A DNA stretch of 64,000 bases, from positions 16,767,001 to 16,831,000 of the forward strand of contig OZ005618.1 in the NCBI GenBank assembly GCA_963930655.1, read 5' to 3'. Source of the stretch: Myrica gale. Taxonomy: Eukaryota > Streptophyta > Magnoliopsida > Fagales > Myricaceae. The notes under the pieces are model-generated. The model worked only from the letters and a program-made list of their open reading frames with translations. It was not told the origin of the DNA and ran no database searches. How positions within the stretch are numbered: position 1 is the stretch's first letter; the number at the start of each line of letters is the position of its first letter. This document shows positions 46,521-58,384 of this stretch, one piece after another. Made by a program: the position numbers and the translations under genes.

Positions 46521-46799
46521 TTTATAACTTCATTTTTTTTGTTGATTTAGGTATTTTCACTATCTAGTTTTTCTTTTTTGTGCTTGTTTCTTCTCTGCGA
46601 TACATTCAACTTACCGACAAGCCTAGAAGCAAAAAAAGACTAACGTACAAAAAGCATTACGCTTATGGCTAAGGTTCCTTAGTCAACATTGGTATATATA
46701 AGTAAGAAATAGAAAAAATATAAGTAAACTAGTATTAGAAAGCAATTTTCTTCTTAAGTGATCAGTGCCGTCAAATTGTTGGTCCAAATTCTCAAGCTT

Positions 46800-48775
46800 T
46801 GAAACTAAGGTATTCTAACAGTAATCTGCTCAACACTATCTTTCAACCAAATATGTCCCTTTCCATTATTTGAAATGTAAAAGTAAACGAAGTCAATATT
46901 CTCTCTTTCCCCGTCTACCACGCCAAAGACCAAAACCACTAGCTGCAAGTAGTTGCTAGAGATGTCAAGAACATGAATGGATGCAGGCAAACCCTAAAAT
47001 TAAGGACCGTGAGTTGATTCAAGGACGAAAAGAGTCCCTTGGGGAGAGTAGTAAAAGTAAATTACGAGAGAGACTGAGATAAGATAAATGTGTGAGGTTT
47101 TCTTGACAAGGAAATGTGTTTCCTGTGAGACCTTTAATATTCAAAGAGTAAGAAATATGAATGACATAACCTCTAGGATTACATGAGACAATACCTTCTG
47201 TGTCACGCCCCAAACCTCAAAGGTTAGAAGGTGACTTACTAACAATAAACAATTAGAATTTTGATTTAAAAATATATCTAAAAAAATGCGGAATAAACTT
47301 TATTTAAAAACTTCAATAAATCTCTTTTAATAAAATATTTTATCATAACGTAATCCACATAAAACTCCGAGAGTTTTCAATAAATCATGTAATTTCTCAA
47401 ATATCACCACAATCTTTTAGAAAATCTAGCATAATTTATCCAACTTACCCGGATCTTCAAGCAAATAAGCGTCTGATTTAGCAACTATCTATACAAAATT
47501 TAATTTATTATAATACGCTCTAACGGAAACATAATTGAAACTCTAAATCTTTCCGACAGAATTAAATCTGAGATTCATGTGTCAGATTCTAAAATATAAC
47601 TTACCTATCTCAAGTTGCCCTAAAATCCGCAAATTAAAATATGGTCTTTCCTAAGATGTTAACTATACACATGTAAAATTTCATATCCAGATTCCTCGTA
47701 CAACCAAGTCGATAAAATCAAAGTTAACCTTTGTTCACGGAGTCAAACTATACCCTAAATAATTTGATACTCATCATTTCCAAAATTTATAAAGATCTAT
47801 TTGGATGTCCAAAAATCTCAACATTTATACAACAGATTCATGTGTTATAAAGATACCCATAAAATTTCATGCCTAAATTCGAAGCCTAGCTATGTCATCC
47901 ACTACAAAACTCTAATCTGTATCAAAAGATCTTTCTCGGCAATTCCGATTTTTTTAAGTCTAACTTCTGGATTTTCAAAACCATACCAGTACATCTCCAA
48001 ACATTACAAAACTTTAACTTAATCCTCCTACAGATGTCTAGTACAAAATATAGAAAAATCATAATTTGTCGATGTCCAACATCAGCTACAAAAATATAAA
48101 TCTAGCTAATACTCAGTTCAAGAACCTAAATTTTCTTTGCACAAATCTTGAACCGAAATCTTGATTACTCTAGGAAATCCTTCAAAAATATTTTTAAAAT
48201 CTTGAAATATTTAGGGCTAGATTTAGATATCATATGGTTTGATCTCTCATAAAAAGAATACAAATAAAATATCAAGAAATTCGAAATACCTAAATTTTCT
48301 TCAAGAAATTTCTTCTAGACTATGAAAAGCAAAAAAAACTCTTCTTTTTCTTCTTAATGGCATAAAAGTGTTGTGTGTAAAAATTAAAACCAATATGTAA
48401 ATCTATATATACTCACACTAGTAATAGACTCCATTTTGAACTGTAAAACTTTTGATCTTAAATAATCAAAAAAAATTAAAAATTAAAAATGGTTTGACTA
48501 GATCAAAGATAAAAATTCAACTATTTTAAATAATTTAAACTCAAATTTTAAAATTAAAGAAGAGATTTCAAATATCGGGTGTTACATTATGAGTTCCAGC
48601 ACCTAGTGGAGGACGAATTTAAAGTAGAGAAGGAGGTATTGAACGGTAAAGACAAGAAAGAGTTGCAATCCATTTGATTGAAGGAGTGATTCGCATAAGA
48701 AAGGCTAAAGATTAACAAGGGGAATAAGTGACCATTTGGCTTAAAGTCCAACATGGTTCTTGATTGATATCTCAT
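46800..48775 (-). pseudogene. RLP pseudogene 2, split by a solo LTR
   Basis: At 48775-48587 the minus strand encodes a signal-peptide start like that of the intact RLP: MLDFKPNGHLFPLLIFSLSY, NHSFNQMDCNSFLSLPFNTS, TLNSSSTRCW. The gene is then interrupted by the 1386-bp LTR at 47201-48586 and resumes with EGIVSCNPRGYVIHIS, LKGLTGNTF-like sequence and NLTHLSYLSLSRNL, matching the WEGISCDHKGQVTHIFLSSK and NLTRLSHLNLSHN region. After frameshifts, LFSSLNQLTVL and ASIHVLDISSNYLQ follow. Nothing further of the protein is seen left of about 46800. Confidence 0.8.
47201..48586 (-). mobile_element. Solo LTR of a gypsy-type element inside the RLP pseudogene
   Basis: It begins TGTCACGCCCCAAACC and ends CGGGTGTTACA, the reversed form of the plant gypsy LTR ends TGTAACACCCG...GGGGCGTGACA. 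Flanking pentamers are TTCTG (47196-47200) and TTATG (48587-48591), a target duplication with one change. It has no coding sequence. Confidence 0.82.
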
Positions 48776-48892
48776 ACGAGAAGAATCTTTAGGTATTTTT
48801 AGTCAGTCGGATTTGCAAATGGGAGAATAGGAGAATTGGAAAAGGTGGTGGCACCATAACATTGGAACCAGACACTTTGCATGGTATGTTAA

Positions 48893-49022
48893 TGCTTTTG
48901 AAAAGTAAATAATATAATAGCTAGTATTTTAGGATTGGACATTTATGAAAAGTATCCCACATTGTGGGTATTTTATTTATTAGTGGATGCTTTACTTATG
49001 CATTTGCTATAGTGTAATGTGT
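48893..49022 (+). repeat. LTR-like repeat shared with 17025-17180
   Basis: 'aataatataatagctagtattttaggattgg' and 'atttatgaaaagtatcccacat', ending 'catttgctatagtg', match 17035-17172 in the same orientation. Confidence 0.5.
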
Positions 49023-49369
49023 GGCGTCACTACAACAAATTAGATCCTCAAATATTCTCAGCGTGTTGTGTTTCCTCGGTAAAAGTATTCGGAGTGAGAT
49101 TTAAAAAATTAGTAAATCTTGAAGAAGAAAAGTTCACGACAAACAAGAACGAATACAACAAATTATCAACCAACTTTATATCACACAGTGGAAAAAGAGC
49201 ACGAGAACAAATTATGAACTACCAATCCAACGGATCAAAGATGCATAGTACAGTGTTACTTACTTTATTGCGAGCAATTTACTTTTTTAACCCGGCTATC
49301 TCAGTGTCATCATGGTTTGGTGGAATTGTCATGTCTACAAGATCAAATCAAATGTTTACATATTATTTT

Positions 49370-49623
49370 GGGTTAAATGCATGTCATGCCCCTGTGGTAT
49401 GCGGTAATAGCAAATATGCCCCTGAGGTAAACAAAGTCTTTTTCATACCCCTGAGGTAAACATTCAGGAGCAAATATGCCCTTCCGTTATGTTTACCTCA
49501 GGGGTATGAAAGGGCATATTTGCTCCTGAATGTTTACCTCAGGGGTATGAAAATGACTTTGTTTACCTCAGGGACATATTTGCTATTACCGCATACCACA
49601 GGGGCATGACATGCATTTAACCC
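49370..49623. mobile_element. Foldback MITE, near-perfect palindrome, Mutator-like (9-bp TSD)
   Basis: The 254-bp segment begins GGGTTAAATGCATGTCATGC and ends with its exact reverse complement. The arms match almost base for base for over 100 bases (CCCCTGTGGTATGCGG..., AAATATGCCCCTGAGGTAAA...). The 9-base repeat TATTATTTT flanks it at 49361-49369 and 49624-49632, the duplication length of Mutator-like elements. The near identity of the arms suggests recent insertion. Transcripts would fold into a long hairpin. Confidence 0.92.
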
Positions 49624-49639
49624 TATTATTTTTAACAAA

Positions 49640-49930
49640 GAATAATTAAAACCATGAGAGACTTCACATTTTACCTTCAGTATCATTTGTTTCTTCCTCC
49701 TGAGTAGTCTCAATGACACCGAAGTTATCATCGTATGGTTCCACTTCATCCCTTAAAGCCCACATTCTTTTTTCTACGGAACCCGTTGCTTGTACAACAT
49801 CTCTAGTCAACGATTTCCCATGAACACAGAATTCAGTGTGGGTCCTGCCACTCCGAAGTTGGATTTTTTCCCTCCATTACTGTTCATCCCAAACCGATAC
49901 ATCCTTGAAATACCGATGAAAAAATCAACA
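49640..49930 (-). pseudogene. Unassigned exon-like fragment
   Basis: The minus strand holds an open run with one stop: FKDVSVWDEQ, stop, WREKIQLRSG, HTEFCVHGKSLTRDVVQATG and DNFGVIETTQEEETNDTEG followed by a GTAAAA donor-like sequence at the end. The composition looks coding, but I do not recognise the family. A transposon protein is as likely as a host gene. Confidence 0.25.
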
Positions 49931-51828
49931 CAGATAAAAATCAAAAGGCCTTCAAACAAAAGCAGTATAAATGAAAGTAATGGAAATTACCTTGTAAAGC
50001 ACTGTATATTTGATTCCTCCACACAAGATTTCGTGTTTGATGGATGAATGAGAGTCTTTGATATTTTCAGATGAACTAAGTATGAAGTTTTGACGTCCTT
50101 CCCATATAACTCAAACTTATGAAGGAAAACATTTTATTTCTAATTTGAGGCGCCATACCTCCCGCCTCTCTAAAAAGAAAAATAAAACAGGAATTTTTTG
50201 TGGGAAAAAATTGATAGTGGAGTATGTTCCTTATTTCTAGCAAAGCATTAACTTCTTTATAACGTTCTCCTAAAAGATAGGCCGAAGAGATCAAGTTCAC
50301 ATTTTGAATTGATGTTGATATTTTTTTATTTTAAAGAAATTCCTTTAGCGTATAACGGTTTCCAATGCGAAATTAATTGAGGTTAACTTCTCAAGCCATT
50401 TGCTTAGGAAAAAAATAAAACAAGCCATTTAAACTCTGAAAATTCAATTAGGTGGAGGGATTTCACAGAGTGTTATTCACTTTTAGGAAATCATATTAAT
50501 AATGTAGTGAATAATTTAGGTAAATGGAGGGACTTAATTAACTGACATAATTTTAGTTAGTTGCAGTAATTAAATTAAAATAAAATTTTAGTTAATTCTC
50601 TATATTCAAAGTTTATATATATATATATATATTATAATTTTTATAATAATATATATTTCTATATCCAAACAATAGAAACCCTTATTTATTAAATGAGGTG
50701 GCGTGTTCAATTTCAACTTCAACTGACGCTTTAGTGTATTTTTTTATCAAAATCTTTTTGAAAAACTTCAAAATACAATGAAAAACAAAAATTTATTTCT
50801 TAATTAAAAAAAACAAGTGAGAGCGTAATTTGCCTTAAAAGCAAAAAAAGGTGAGGAGGGGGGCATATGGTTCAAAATTTGCCACGAAAAGACTATATAT
50901 GCACTTTATGGCCTGGAAATAATGCCCAGGAAAAATAATTTTAAAGATGAATTGCAAAGAAAGACGACATAAAACACATATGCAACCACTATTTCTTAAA
51001 AAAAAACCAAAAAAGGAAATGGAAAAGAAAAAGACCACACATGATACCTCATAATTGATATTAACAAGAATCATTATTAGTGCTAAGGCTAAAAATTTGG
51101 ATCCACACATGATTTTTACAAAATCTCTTTCAAAATTTCAAAATATCAAAATATCCTAATTTTTCTAAACATATCAAAATATCCTACTTTCACTCATCTT
51201 TTCACCAACTTTTTCTTATTTTTCTATTCAATGTCAAAACCTTCCTTCTTTCTAGCTAAATTTTTTTATGTAAATAGAATAAAAGTATTAAACAGAACAT
51301 AAACAATATGTGGACGCCATCATGAACGAATTAAGGGGCCAATCTCATATTGCCTAATAGTGATGCAATTAAAATTTTAGATTATTAAAGTTTGATCTAA
51401 GCGAAAATTAAATCAGGAGTTTATTGAGTAATTATTCCGGTCTGAAAGCAATATAAGTGGGTTTCCACTAATTGCAGTAAACAAGGATTTGGTAGTGAAA
51501 GATGCAATAGAAGTGGGTTTCCATTACTTGTAAGTTACAAGTGGATCAGCAATTTAACAGAATTATTACATTACATCAATTAAGGTCATATGTTAAGGTC
51601 TTTAATTTATTAAGTTCCCAATTTTGTCAATCCATGATCCCAAATAAGACCTGAGGGCCGTACCAAATGCTTACAAAGAGCATGGCTACGCACTTAGAAA
51701 GCAATTTTTTCTATCGGGTCTAAGAACGACTACCGATTCTCAAATGAATTATACATCTGATGCGGCCCCTCAATTGATGAACTATTCAAAATTCAAAAAT
51801 TAAGATTAATTAATTAATAACAAAAAAT
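49931..51828. other. Non-coding AT-rich region
   Basis: No supported gene. A TA microsatellite lies near 50617-50634. Confidence 0.5.
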
Positions 51829-53980
51829 GGTCACCATTTGTAGTGGCGGTTTTTGTGACCGCCACTAAATGCCGTCACAAAATAGTCAAAGTATTTGAGA
51901 CTACAAAATCAGACAATAAAATAGAGTAAAGTGATGGTAATTGCGAGTTTTATGAGTATTTTCATTGACCATTATAAAATTCGTGACCAAAAACAACATG
52001 ATGACTAGAAATATTTTTTGGTCACTGCAATATGGTAAAAAAACAACTATAGGCTCTTTTTAATTAGACCGACCGAAAAAATAATCTATTGAATGTCTAC
52101 TTTTAGTCACTTGTGACAATGGATGATTGGTCGTCATTGAATATAATCAAGTTACGAAGTGTTTACTGAGAATTTTGGTTGAAATATAAAATTCAAGTTT
52201 TGACAAATTTTTTGGAGGATACTTAGGTAAATGCTGTCACAAAATAGTCATAGTACTTGAGATTGCAAAATTGGACAACAGAATAGAGTAAAGTGGTGGT
52301 AATTGCGAGTTTTTATGACTATTATCATTGACCATAAAAAAATTCGTGACCACAAACAACATGATGACGAAAAATATTTTTTGGTCACTGCACCTCGATT
52401 TATGTTGACCAACACAATATTGTTAAAAAAATTAGTCATTATACGCTCTTTTTAATTAGACTGACCCAAAAAAATAATCTATTGAAAGTCTACTTTTAAT
52501 CACTTGTGACAATGGAGAATTGGTCGTCCTTGAATGTAATCAAGCTACGAAGTGTTTGACGAGAATTTTGGTTGAAATATAAAATTCAAGTTTTGACCAA
52601 TTTTTTGGTGGATACTTAGCTAAATGTTGTCACAAAATAGTCAGAGTATTTGAGACTGCAAAATTGGACAATAGAATAGAGTATAATGGTGAAAATTGTG
52701 AGTTTTATGATCATTCTCATTGACCATAAAAAAATTTGTGACCACAGACAACATGATGACGAGAAATATTTTTTTTGTCACTGCATCCCGATTTATGGTG
52801 ACCAACGCAATATGGTTAAAACATTTTAGTCACTATAGGCTCTTTTAAATTAGGCCGACCAAAAAAATCTATTTAATGTTTACTTTTAGTCACTTGTGAC
52901 AATGGAAAATCGGTTGTCATTGAACGTAATCAAGCTACGAATTGTTCGAATAGAATTTTGGTTGCATATAAAATTCAAGTTTTGACCAATTTTTTGTGGA
53001 TAATTAGCTAACTGTTGTCACAAAATAGTCAGAGTATTTGAAACTACAAAATTGGACAATAGAATAGAGTAAAGCGATGGAAATTGCGAGTTTTTATGAC
53101 CGTTCTCATTGACCAAAAAAAATTCGTGACCACAAACAGTATGATTACGAGAAATATTTTTTGGTCACTACAACCCTGTTTATGGTGACCAACGCAATAT
53201 GATCAAAAGGATTTTGGTCACTATAGGCTATTTTTAATTAGGTCGACCCAAAAAAAATCCATTTAATGTCTATAGAGAATCGGTCGTCATTGAAAGTAAT
53301 CAAGCTACGCAGTGTTTGATGAGAATTTTGGTTGAAATATATCATTCAAGTTTTGACCAATTTTTTGGTGAATAATTAGCTATATGGCGTCACTGGACAA
53401 TATAATAGAGTAAAGTAGTTAAAATTGTGACTTTTTATGATTATTCTAATTGACCAAATATAATTTCGTGACCACAAACAACATGATGAGGAAAAATATT
53501 TTTTGGTCACTACGATCCGATTTATGGCGACCAACACAATATGGTCAAAAAGATTTTGGACAACATAGACTTTTTTTAATTAGCCAACCCAAAAAAAGAA
53601 TCTATTGAATGTCTTCTTTTACTCACTTGTGACAATGAAGAATCGGTCGTCATTGAAAGTAATCAAGTTACGATGTGTTTGACGAGAATTTTTGTTGAAA
53701 TATAAAATTCAAGTTTTGACCAATTTTTTGGTGAATAATTAGCTAAATGCCGTCACAAAATAGTCAGAGTATTTGAGACTACAAAATTGGACAACAGAAT
53801 AGAGTAAAGTGATGGGAATTGCTATTTTTTATGATCATTCTCATTGACCAGAAAAAATTTCGTGACCACAAACAACGTGATGTTGAGAAATATTTTTTGG
53901 TCACTACAACCCGGTTTATGGTGACCAACGCAATATAGTCAAAAAGATTATGGTCACTATAGGCTCTTTTTGTTGTAGTG
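51829..53980. repeat. Tandem array of ~378-bp units ending in a CACTA-like terminus
   Basis: The word GTCACAAAATAGTCA recurs at 51874, 52236, 52629, 53017 and 53752, with a deleted form at 53389, giving spacings of 362, 393, 388, 372 and 363. Each unit also has 'acaaaattggacaa.agaatagagtaaag', 'ttcgtgaccacaaacaacatgatga', 'ttttttggtcact', 'aggctctttttaattag' and 'gaatttaggttgaaatataaaattcaagttttgacc'-like phrases. The last unit ends 'ggctctttttgttgtagtg' (TAGTG 53976-53980), so the array is probably the inside of a non-autonomous CACTA-like element whose left end I could not fix. Confidence 0.85.
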
Positions 53981-54036
53981 AAGGGATTCAACAAGATTTT
54001 TACACTAAGTATATTGAAGTATATCTGAATAGGACT

Positions 54037-54703
54037 GGACTCAAGAAAAAGAGATATCTGGCCAAAGGAATTTTGTGAAAATTGTTTTTCGAAATGAATA
54101 CATATATTTATTTGTGAAATTGTTTTGGAAATAATTTGAGAGTCCAACGAGTTACAGATTATAAAATTAAGAATTATATGAGTTAGAGATTTTATCAATG
54201 ATAATATTCCGGTCCCATTAGTTCATATGGAATATAGTATGGTGGAAGGATAAACAAACGACTAATTGTTAGAAAAGAGATTTCACCAATCTCAAATTCT
54301 TGGGGGTGAATTGTAATTTGTTGATGGACATGATTAAAATTATAAAAGCCTAAAATTTGGAATAAAAGAATATAAGAGAGTTAATGAATAAAGAATTTTT
54401 CCATGTGATCCTACGGTCGAGATCTGAGATCCCTAACAATCTCATACACTATCACAGGTAGGGTTTTCATATATAAGGATAGCTATGAGATAGTCTACCC
54501 TAATTGTTAGTTTGAGAGTTGGCCATCAAAACTTAGAGAAAACCCTACGACAGTTGTGAGCCTGGAGAGGACGGAGGCAAAACAATTAGACTGATATTGT
54601 GGAATTCTTGAGATTGTGAGATCAACAAAGGGAATTGGTAAGCTAATTTCCCGCAATTGTAACTGAATTCAGAAGGTCTTCCTCCACGGAAAGACATCGT
54701 CGC
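54037..54703 (+). mobile_element. Copia LTR fragment, same family as 19122-19749
   Basis: In plus orientation it follows the reverse complement of 19122-19749: 'tggactc', 'gattttgtgaaaa', 'aagaattatatgag', 'atagtatggtggaaggataaa', 'gatcctacggtc'. It is truncated on the left next to the 51829-53980 array, and the hAT element at 54704 is inserted in or just after it. Confidence 0.6.
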
Positions 54704-55584
54704 TAGGGGTGTGCAAAAAATATCCGGTCCGACTGCCCGACCTGTTTTCGACCCGCCTCGACCCGATCGGATCGGATGGAGACGGATCCGGATTTGGAGT
54801 CGGATAGTGAAGCTAAGAAACATAAGAAATCGGGTCGGATTCGGATATCCGGATATATATCCGATTTAATCTGACCCGACCCGATTTCCTATGTTAGTTA
54901 GACGCGTTTAACCCACCCCTTCCATTCTTCGCAATTTTGCCCCCCTCTCTCAATCGCGATTCATTCTTCCCAGCCCTCTTCGAAAAAACGTAAGTCTTTG
55001 CCGCCGCCAGTCTCCCCCTCCCCTCAGCTGCCGCCACTCTCCATTCTCACCCCTACCCCTCCCCTCGGCCACCGCCACTGGCCAGTCTCCCCCCTCCCCC
55101 TCACCTGTCGCCGATTTTTGTGCCCCATACAGAGCTTGAAATCCTTCGCAAGTTCGCAGATTGAAGAGCGAAAATGGTTGCGGGTTGTGGAAGGCAGAGT
55201 GGCTCAGATTACAAGCTTTCAAAGCGAATTTCTTTACTCGTGCGTGCATACACTGCGTGTATAAAAGTTGTGGAGCTCGTTGTAACTTGTAACTTGTTTT
55301 TGATATCAAAGTTGCGGATTTTCATGAGCTTTTCTTGTTTGGCCTTGAATCGGCACTGGAAGTATCCCCTCTTTTAGTGGGTTTTGTGGACGTCCTCAGG
55401 AAGAACTTCGAAGAAGCCATATGTTGACTTAGGCTTCACATAATTCCGAATCCGATTTGACCGACTGGGCCGGATTTTGGTGCATTTCGGATCGGATTCG
55501 GAGATTAAATCCGGTATCCGAAAATTTCGGATTCGGATTCGGATAGGTCATTTTCGAATACGAAATTTTCGGTGCCCACCCCTA
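54704..55584. mobile_element. hAT element, non-autonomous, 881 bp, TSD ATCGTCGC
   Basis: The left end TAGGGGTGTGCA and the inverted right end TAGGGGTGGGCACC are typical hAT termini. ATCGTCGC is repeated exactly at 54696-54703 and 55585-55592. Both subterminal parts are crowded with TCGGAT/ATCCGA words (54722-54885 and 55445-55560). The middle (54900-55400) is GC-rich in part, with no recognisable transposase, and may hold captured host sequence: 'gaagagcgaaaatggttgcgggttgtggaaggc' reads open in two frames but I cannot assign it. Confidence 0.9.
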
Positions 55585-55592
55585 ATCGTCGC

Positions 55593-55917
55593 GGTCTGGT
55601 GGCCTTTGCAGCATCGCGGCAAACTTTCGCCGACAACAAATGTGTTGGCTTTAAAGACGGGAGACTGGGGAGGTTAAAAACACACATGGCTATAGCCAAA
55701 ATTTCTTTGTACTGGATATTGTAACGCAAATATTTTTGAAAAATAAATATTTCGACTTGACACTTGTCCTTTGTTTATTTGTAGATTTTTTTTTTGTAAT
55801 TTCTTTTACTTGTTTTCTTAGCTATTTGGCAACCACTGAAAAATGAGGCCAAAGTAAAACGTTTTCAAGTCAATTGTAAAATTATTTTTTAGAAAACAAA
55901 CTAAGATCAAAATTTTA
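55593..55917. other. Right flank of the hAT insertion
   Basis: Continuation of the sequence interrupted by the hAT element; no gene seen. Confidence 0.4.
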
Positions 55918-56411
55918 TGGGGTAAAATCATAGTTAGCCTCGTAAGTATGAGCAAAACACAATCGGTACCCTTAATTATCAATTCGGCGATTTGAGACTC
56001 ATATCATTCGAAAATCATCAATTCTAGTTCCCCTCTAAATTAGGCATTAAATATGACGAAAAATTCTGCAAAATGACCGAAAATGCCCCTCCAAGACCAA
56101 ATTTTAAACAATTAAATAAATAATTTTGAAATAAATTAAAAATAAATATATTACTGAAATAGATTTAAATAGTTTTATTTAAATAATATTAATTTTTAAT
56201 TATTTTTTATTTTTAATGAAATTTGTAGTAATTTTAGCTTGGGATGGGCATTGTGGTCATTTTGCATCATTTTTTGTCAGATTTAACGTCTAATTTAGAC
56301 GGGGCTAGAATAGATTATTTTCAAAAGTTATGGGTCGAAACTCGCCGAGTTGATAATTAGGGGTGCCGATTTGATTTTTGCTTATACTTATAGGGCTAAG
56401 TATGACTTTAT
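55918..56411. mobile_element. Long-TIR MITE, Mutator-like (1 of an adjacent pair)
   Basis: The left arm 'ggggtaaaatcatagttagcc', 'gagcaaaacacaatcggtaccc', 'aattatcaattcggcg' and the reversed right arm 'gggataaagtcatacttagccc', 'aagcaaaaatcaaatcggcaccc', 'aattatcaactcggcg' match over about 180 bases each, around an AT-rich centre. Flanks AAATTTTAT / AAATTTTTT may be a diverged 9-bp duplication. Confidence 0.75.
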
Positions 56412-56436
56412 CCCAAATTTTTTGAAACAAATCTTT

Positions 56437-56953
56437 TTAGGGAACATCATAATGCACCCCATATCTGTGGGCAAAAACCATCAAGCCACCCTCAAGTTCT
56501 AAAATATTTTATTATGGCCTCTATATTCCCAGAGTGTGACAGGCGGTGAATACATCGCCGAGTATGTTTAAAAAATAATCAATCATCTCCTTCCATTTAT
56601 TTTGGCTATTAAACTACACACAAAATGATTGAAATGCCCTCCAAGATAGAATTACTAAAAACATTAAAAATTTCATTAAAAACTAAAAAATTAATGTTTT
56701 TAAATAAAATACTACAACATTATTTCATCAATCTATTTATTTCTTGAATTTTTATTTATTTATTTTTTAAAATTCTCTTTGAGGGGCATTTTGTCAATTC
56801 AAGTCATCTTTCGTACGATTTAACGGCCAAATCAAACAAATGGCGATGATTGATTATTTTTAAAACGTATGTAGCGTAATAAATTATTTTGGAACTTAAG
56901 GGGAATTGATTGATTTTTGGCCAACGATTTGAGGCGTACAATCATGTTTCCCC
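56437..56953. mobile_element. Long-TIR MITE, second of the adjacent pair
   Basis: The left 'gggaacatcataatgcacccc', 'ggcaaaaaccatcaagccaccctcaagttctaaaatattttattatgg' pairs in inverted form with the right end ('ggaaacatgattgtacgcc', 'ggccaaaaatcaatcaattccccttaagttccaaaataatttattacg'). Its layout resembles the 55918 element, including a 'gaaatgccctccaaga'/'tttgaggggcattttgtc' inner motif. The two lie only about 25 bases apart. Confidence 0.72.
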
Positions 56954-57734
56954 TTTTTCTTTTTCTCTCCCGTCAACGTTTTAGGTCTCTGTGACCTCCC
57001 TCTCTCTAACCTTAGTCTCTCCCACACTTCCCTCTTGGTACCATAAAAATATTTCACTTGCTTTCTCAAATGAAAATTAATGTCTTGATTTGTCTAATTT
57101 TGTACATTTTGGTAAAACAACCAAATGCTGGAAAGTAATTGACTATTTTACTGGAAGGTTATGTCATAACCTCAGTTGATTTGATTTTGATGATAACAAA
57201 CCATCTATTATTTTTGAAAGATATTTTCTACTCCTAAAAGTACATTGAATCTGGATTTGCACTCTTTGTAGGGAACGAGACTCGGTCTCTTCCGTTCAAA
57301 CACATTTGAACATTTGATTGATTGCATGTTTAGTACATCTAAACTAATATAATTTTAATTGTTTAATGTTTTAAATATTGGTTTTAGATGGAAAAATGGT
57401 TAAGAGACATAAATCTAAGTTTTGCATTTAATTGTTGAATTTATATTACTTTAGATTGAATTTATTGCACATGCAACTTTTCACATCTTTAGCTTGCTTG
57501 TACTTAAGTTATATCGCGTCCAAAACATTTTAAAATCATTATTTTTGTCATTTATATTATATTATTGGCATTGTAATTATTTAAAAAAATTAATTTTGTC
57601 ATATGATGTCGTGAACTAATTAAGTATTTTTCTGCAAGGTGATAAAATTAATTGCTTTTTGGACTCACAGACAACAAGAGCAGTCAACTGGGACACATGA
57701 CAGAGCAAGCAGGATTCATTAATGACATTGCTAT
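56954..57734. other. Non-coding, left flank of the gene-carrying hAT
   Basis: No gene or repeat boundary recognised up to the target duplication at 57727-57734. Confidence 0.5.
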
Positions 57735-58039
57735 TAGGGCTGTACAACCCCGGTGTAGGCCGGTTTTCAAATATGGGCCACCTACACCTACACCGTTTAG
57801 GGCAAAAACCGGCCCTTAACGGTGGCGGTTTTAGCAGTGGAGGTAGCGGTTATCCTACATTCATATTAGACTATTTTTTAGCATTTTATGCACTTCGCCT
57901 AATGTATTTTTTTTATTTTTTCCTTTGGTCTATTGATCACATTAATAAAATCTTCTAATGTGCACAAGAAAAGAACTTTTAAAAGACCAAATCTAAGCTA
58001 GTTCATGTTCAAATCAAAAGAAAACAATGCAGGAAATGA

Positions 58040-58174
58040 AATTGGGGCAGGAAGGAAGAAGATGGGAAAACTCACAGAGGATCTATCAAGGGAGCCAAAC
58101 TTGAAACATCCTCCGAAGAAGATGGGAAAAATGATCAAAAAGCTGAAGATCAAGCTGACAGACCTGCAATTTAA
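58040..58174 (+). CDS. Charged ORF fragment inside the Pack-hAT, unassigned
   Basis: An open stretch of 44 codons, no ATG at its start, reading THRGSIKGAKLETSSEEDGK and ending EDQADRPAI before TAA. It looks like the acidic tail of a plant protein, perhaps another captured 3' exon. An overlapping frame with its own ATG (58005-58217) is lysine-rich and equally unassigned. Confidence 0.25.
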   Translation, partial: NWGRKEEDGKTHRGSIKGAKLETSSEEDGKNDQKAEDQADRPAI

Positions 58175-58384
58175 GTATGTCAATCAAAATGTCCCTAAGA
58201 AAAGCAAAGGGATCTAAAGAACATTTGAGTGTACTTGTTCCATAGTATTTCTGTATACAACATGGACACCAAACGATTTTTGTTAAGCCCTACAATGATA
58301 CATAGTATCAAAAGATTCTGTGAAACTTCCAAACATTCAGACTGAGACAATTGCCAGCATAAGCATGTTAAAAAATGATCAAAC

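Noticed and set aside
49019-49459. 146-codon open frame
   Set aside because: Its C-terminal third is the arm of the foldback MITE, and the rest has no similarity I can name.
54950-55309. 119-codon frame on the minus strand in the hAT element
   Set aside because: Glycine/arginine-rich part reflects GC-rich sequence, with no domain; the plus strand is equally open.
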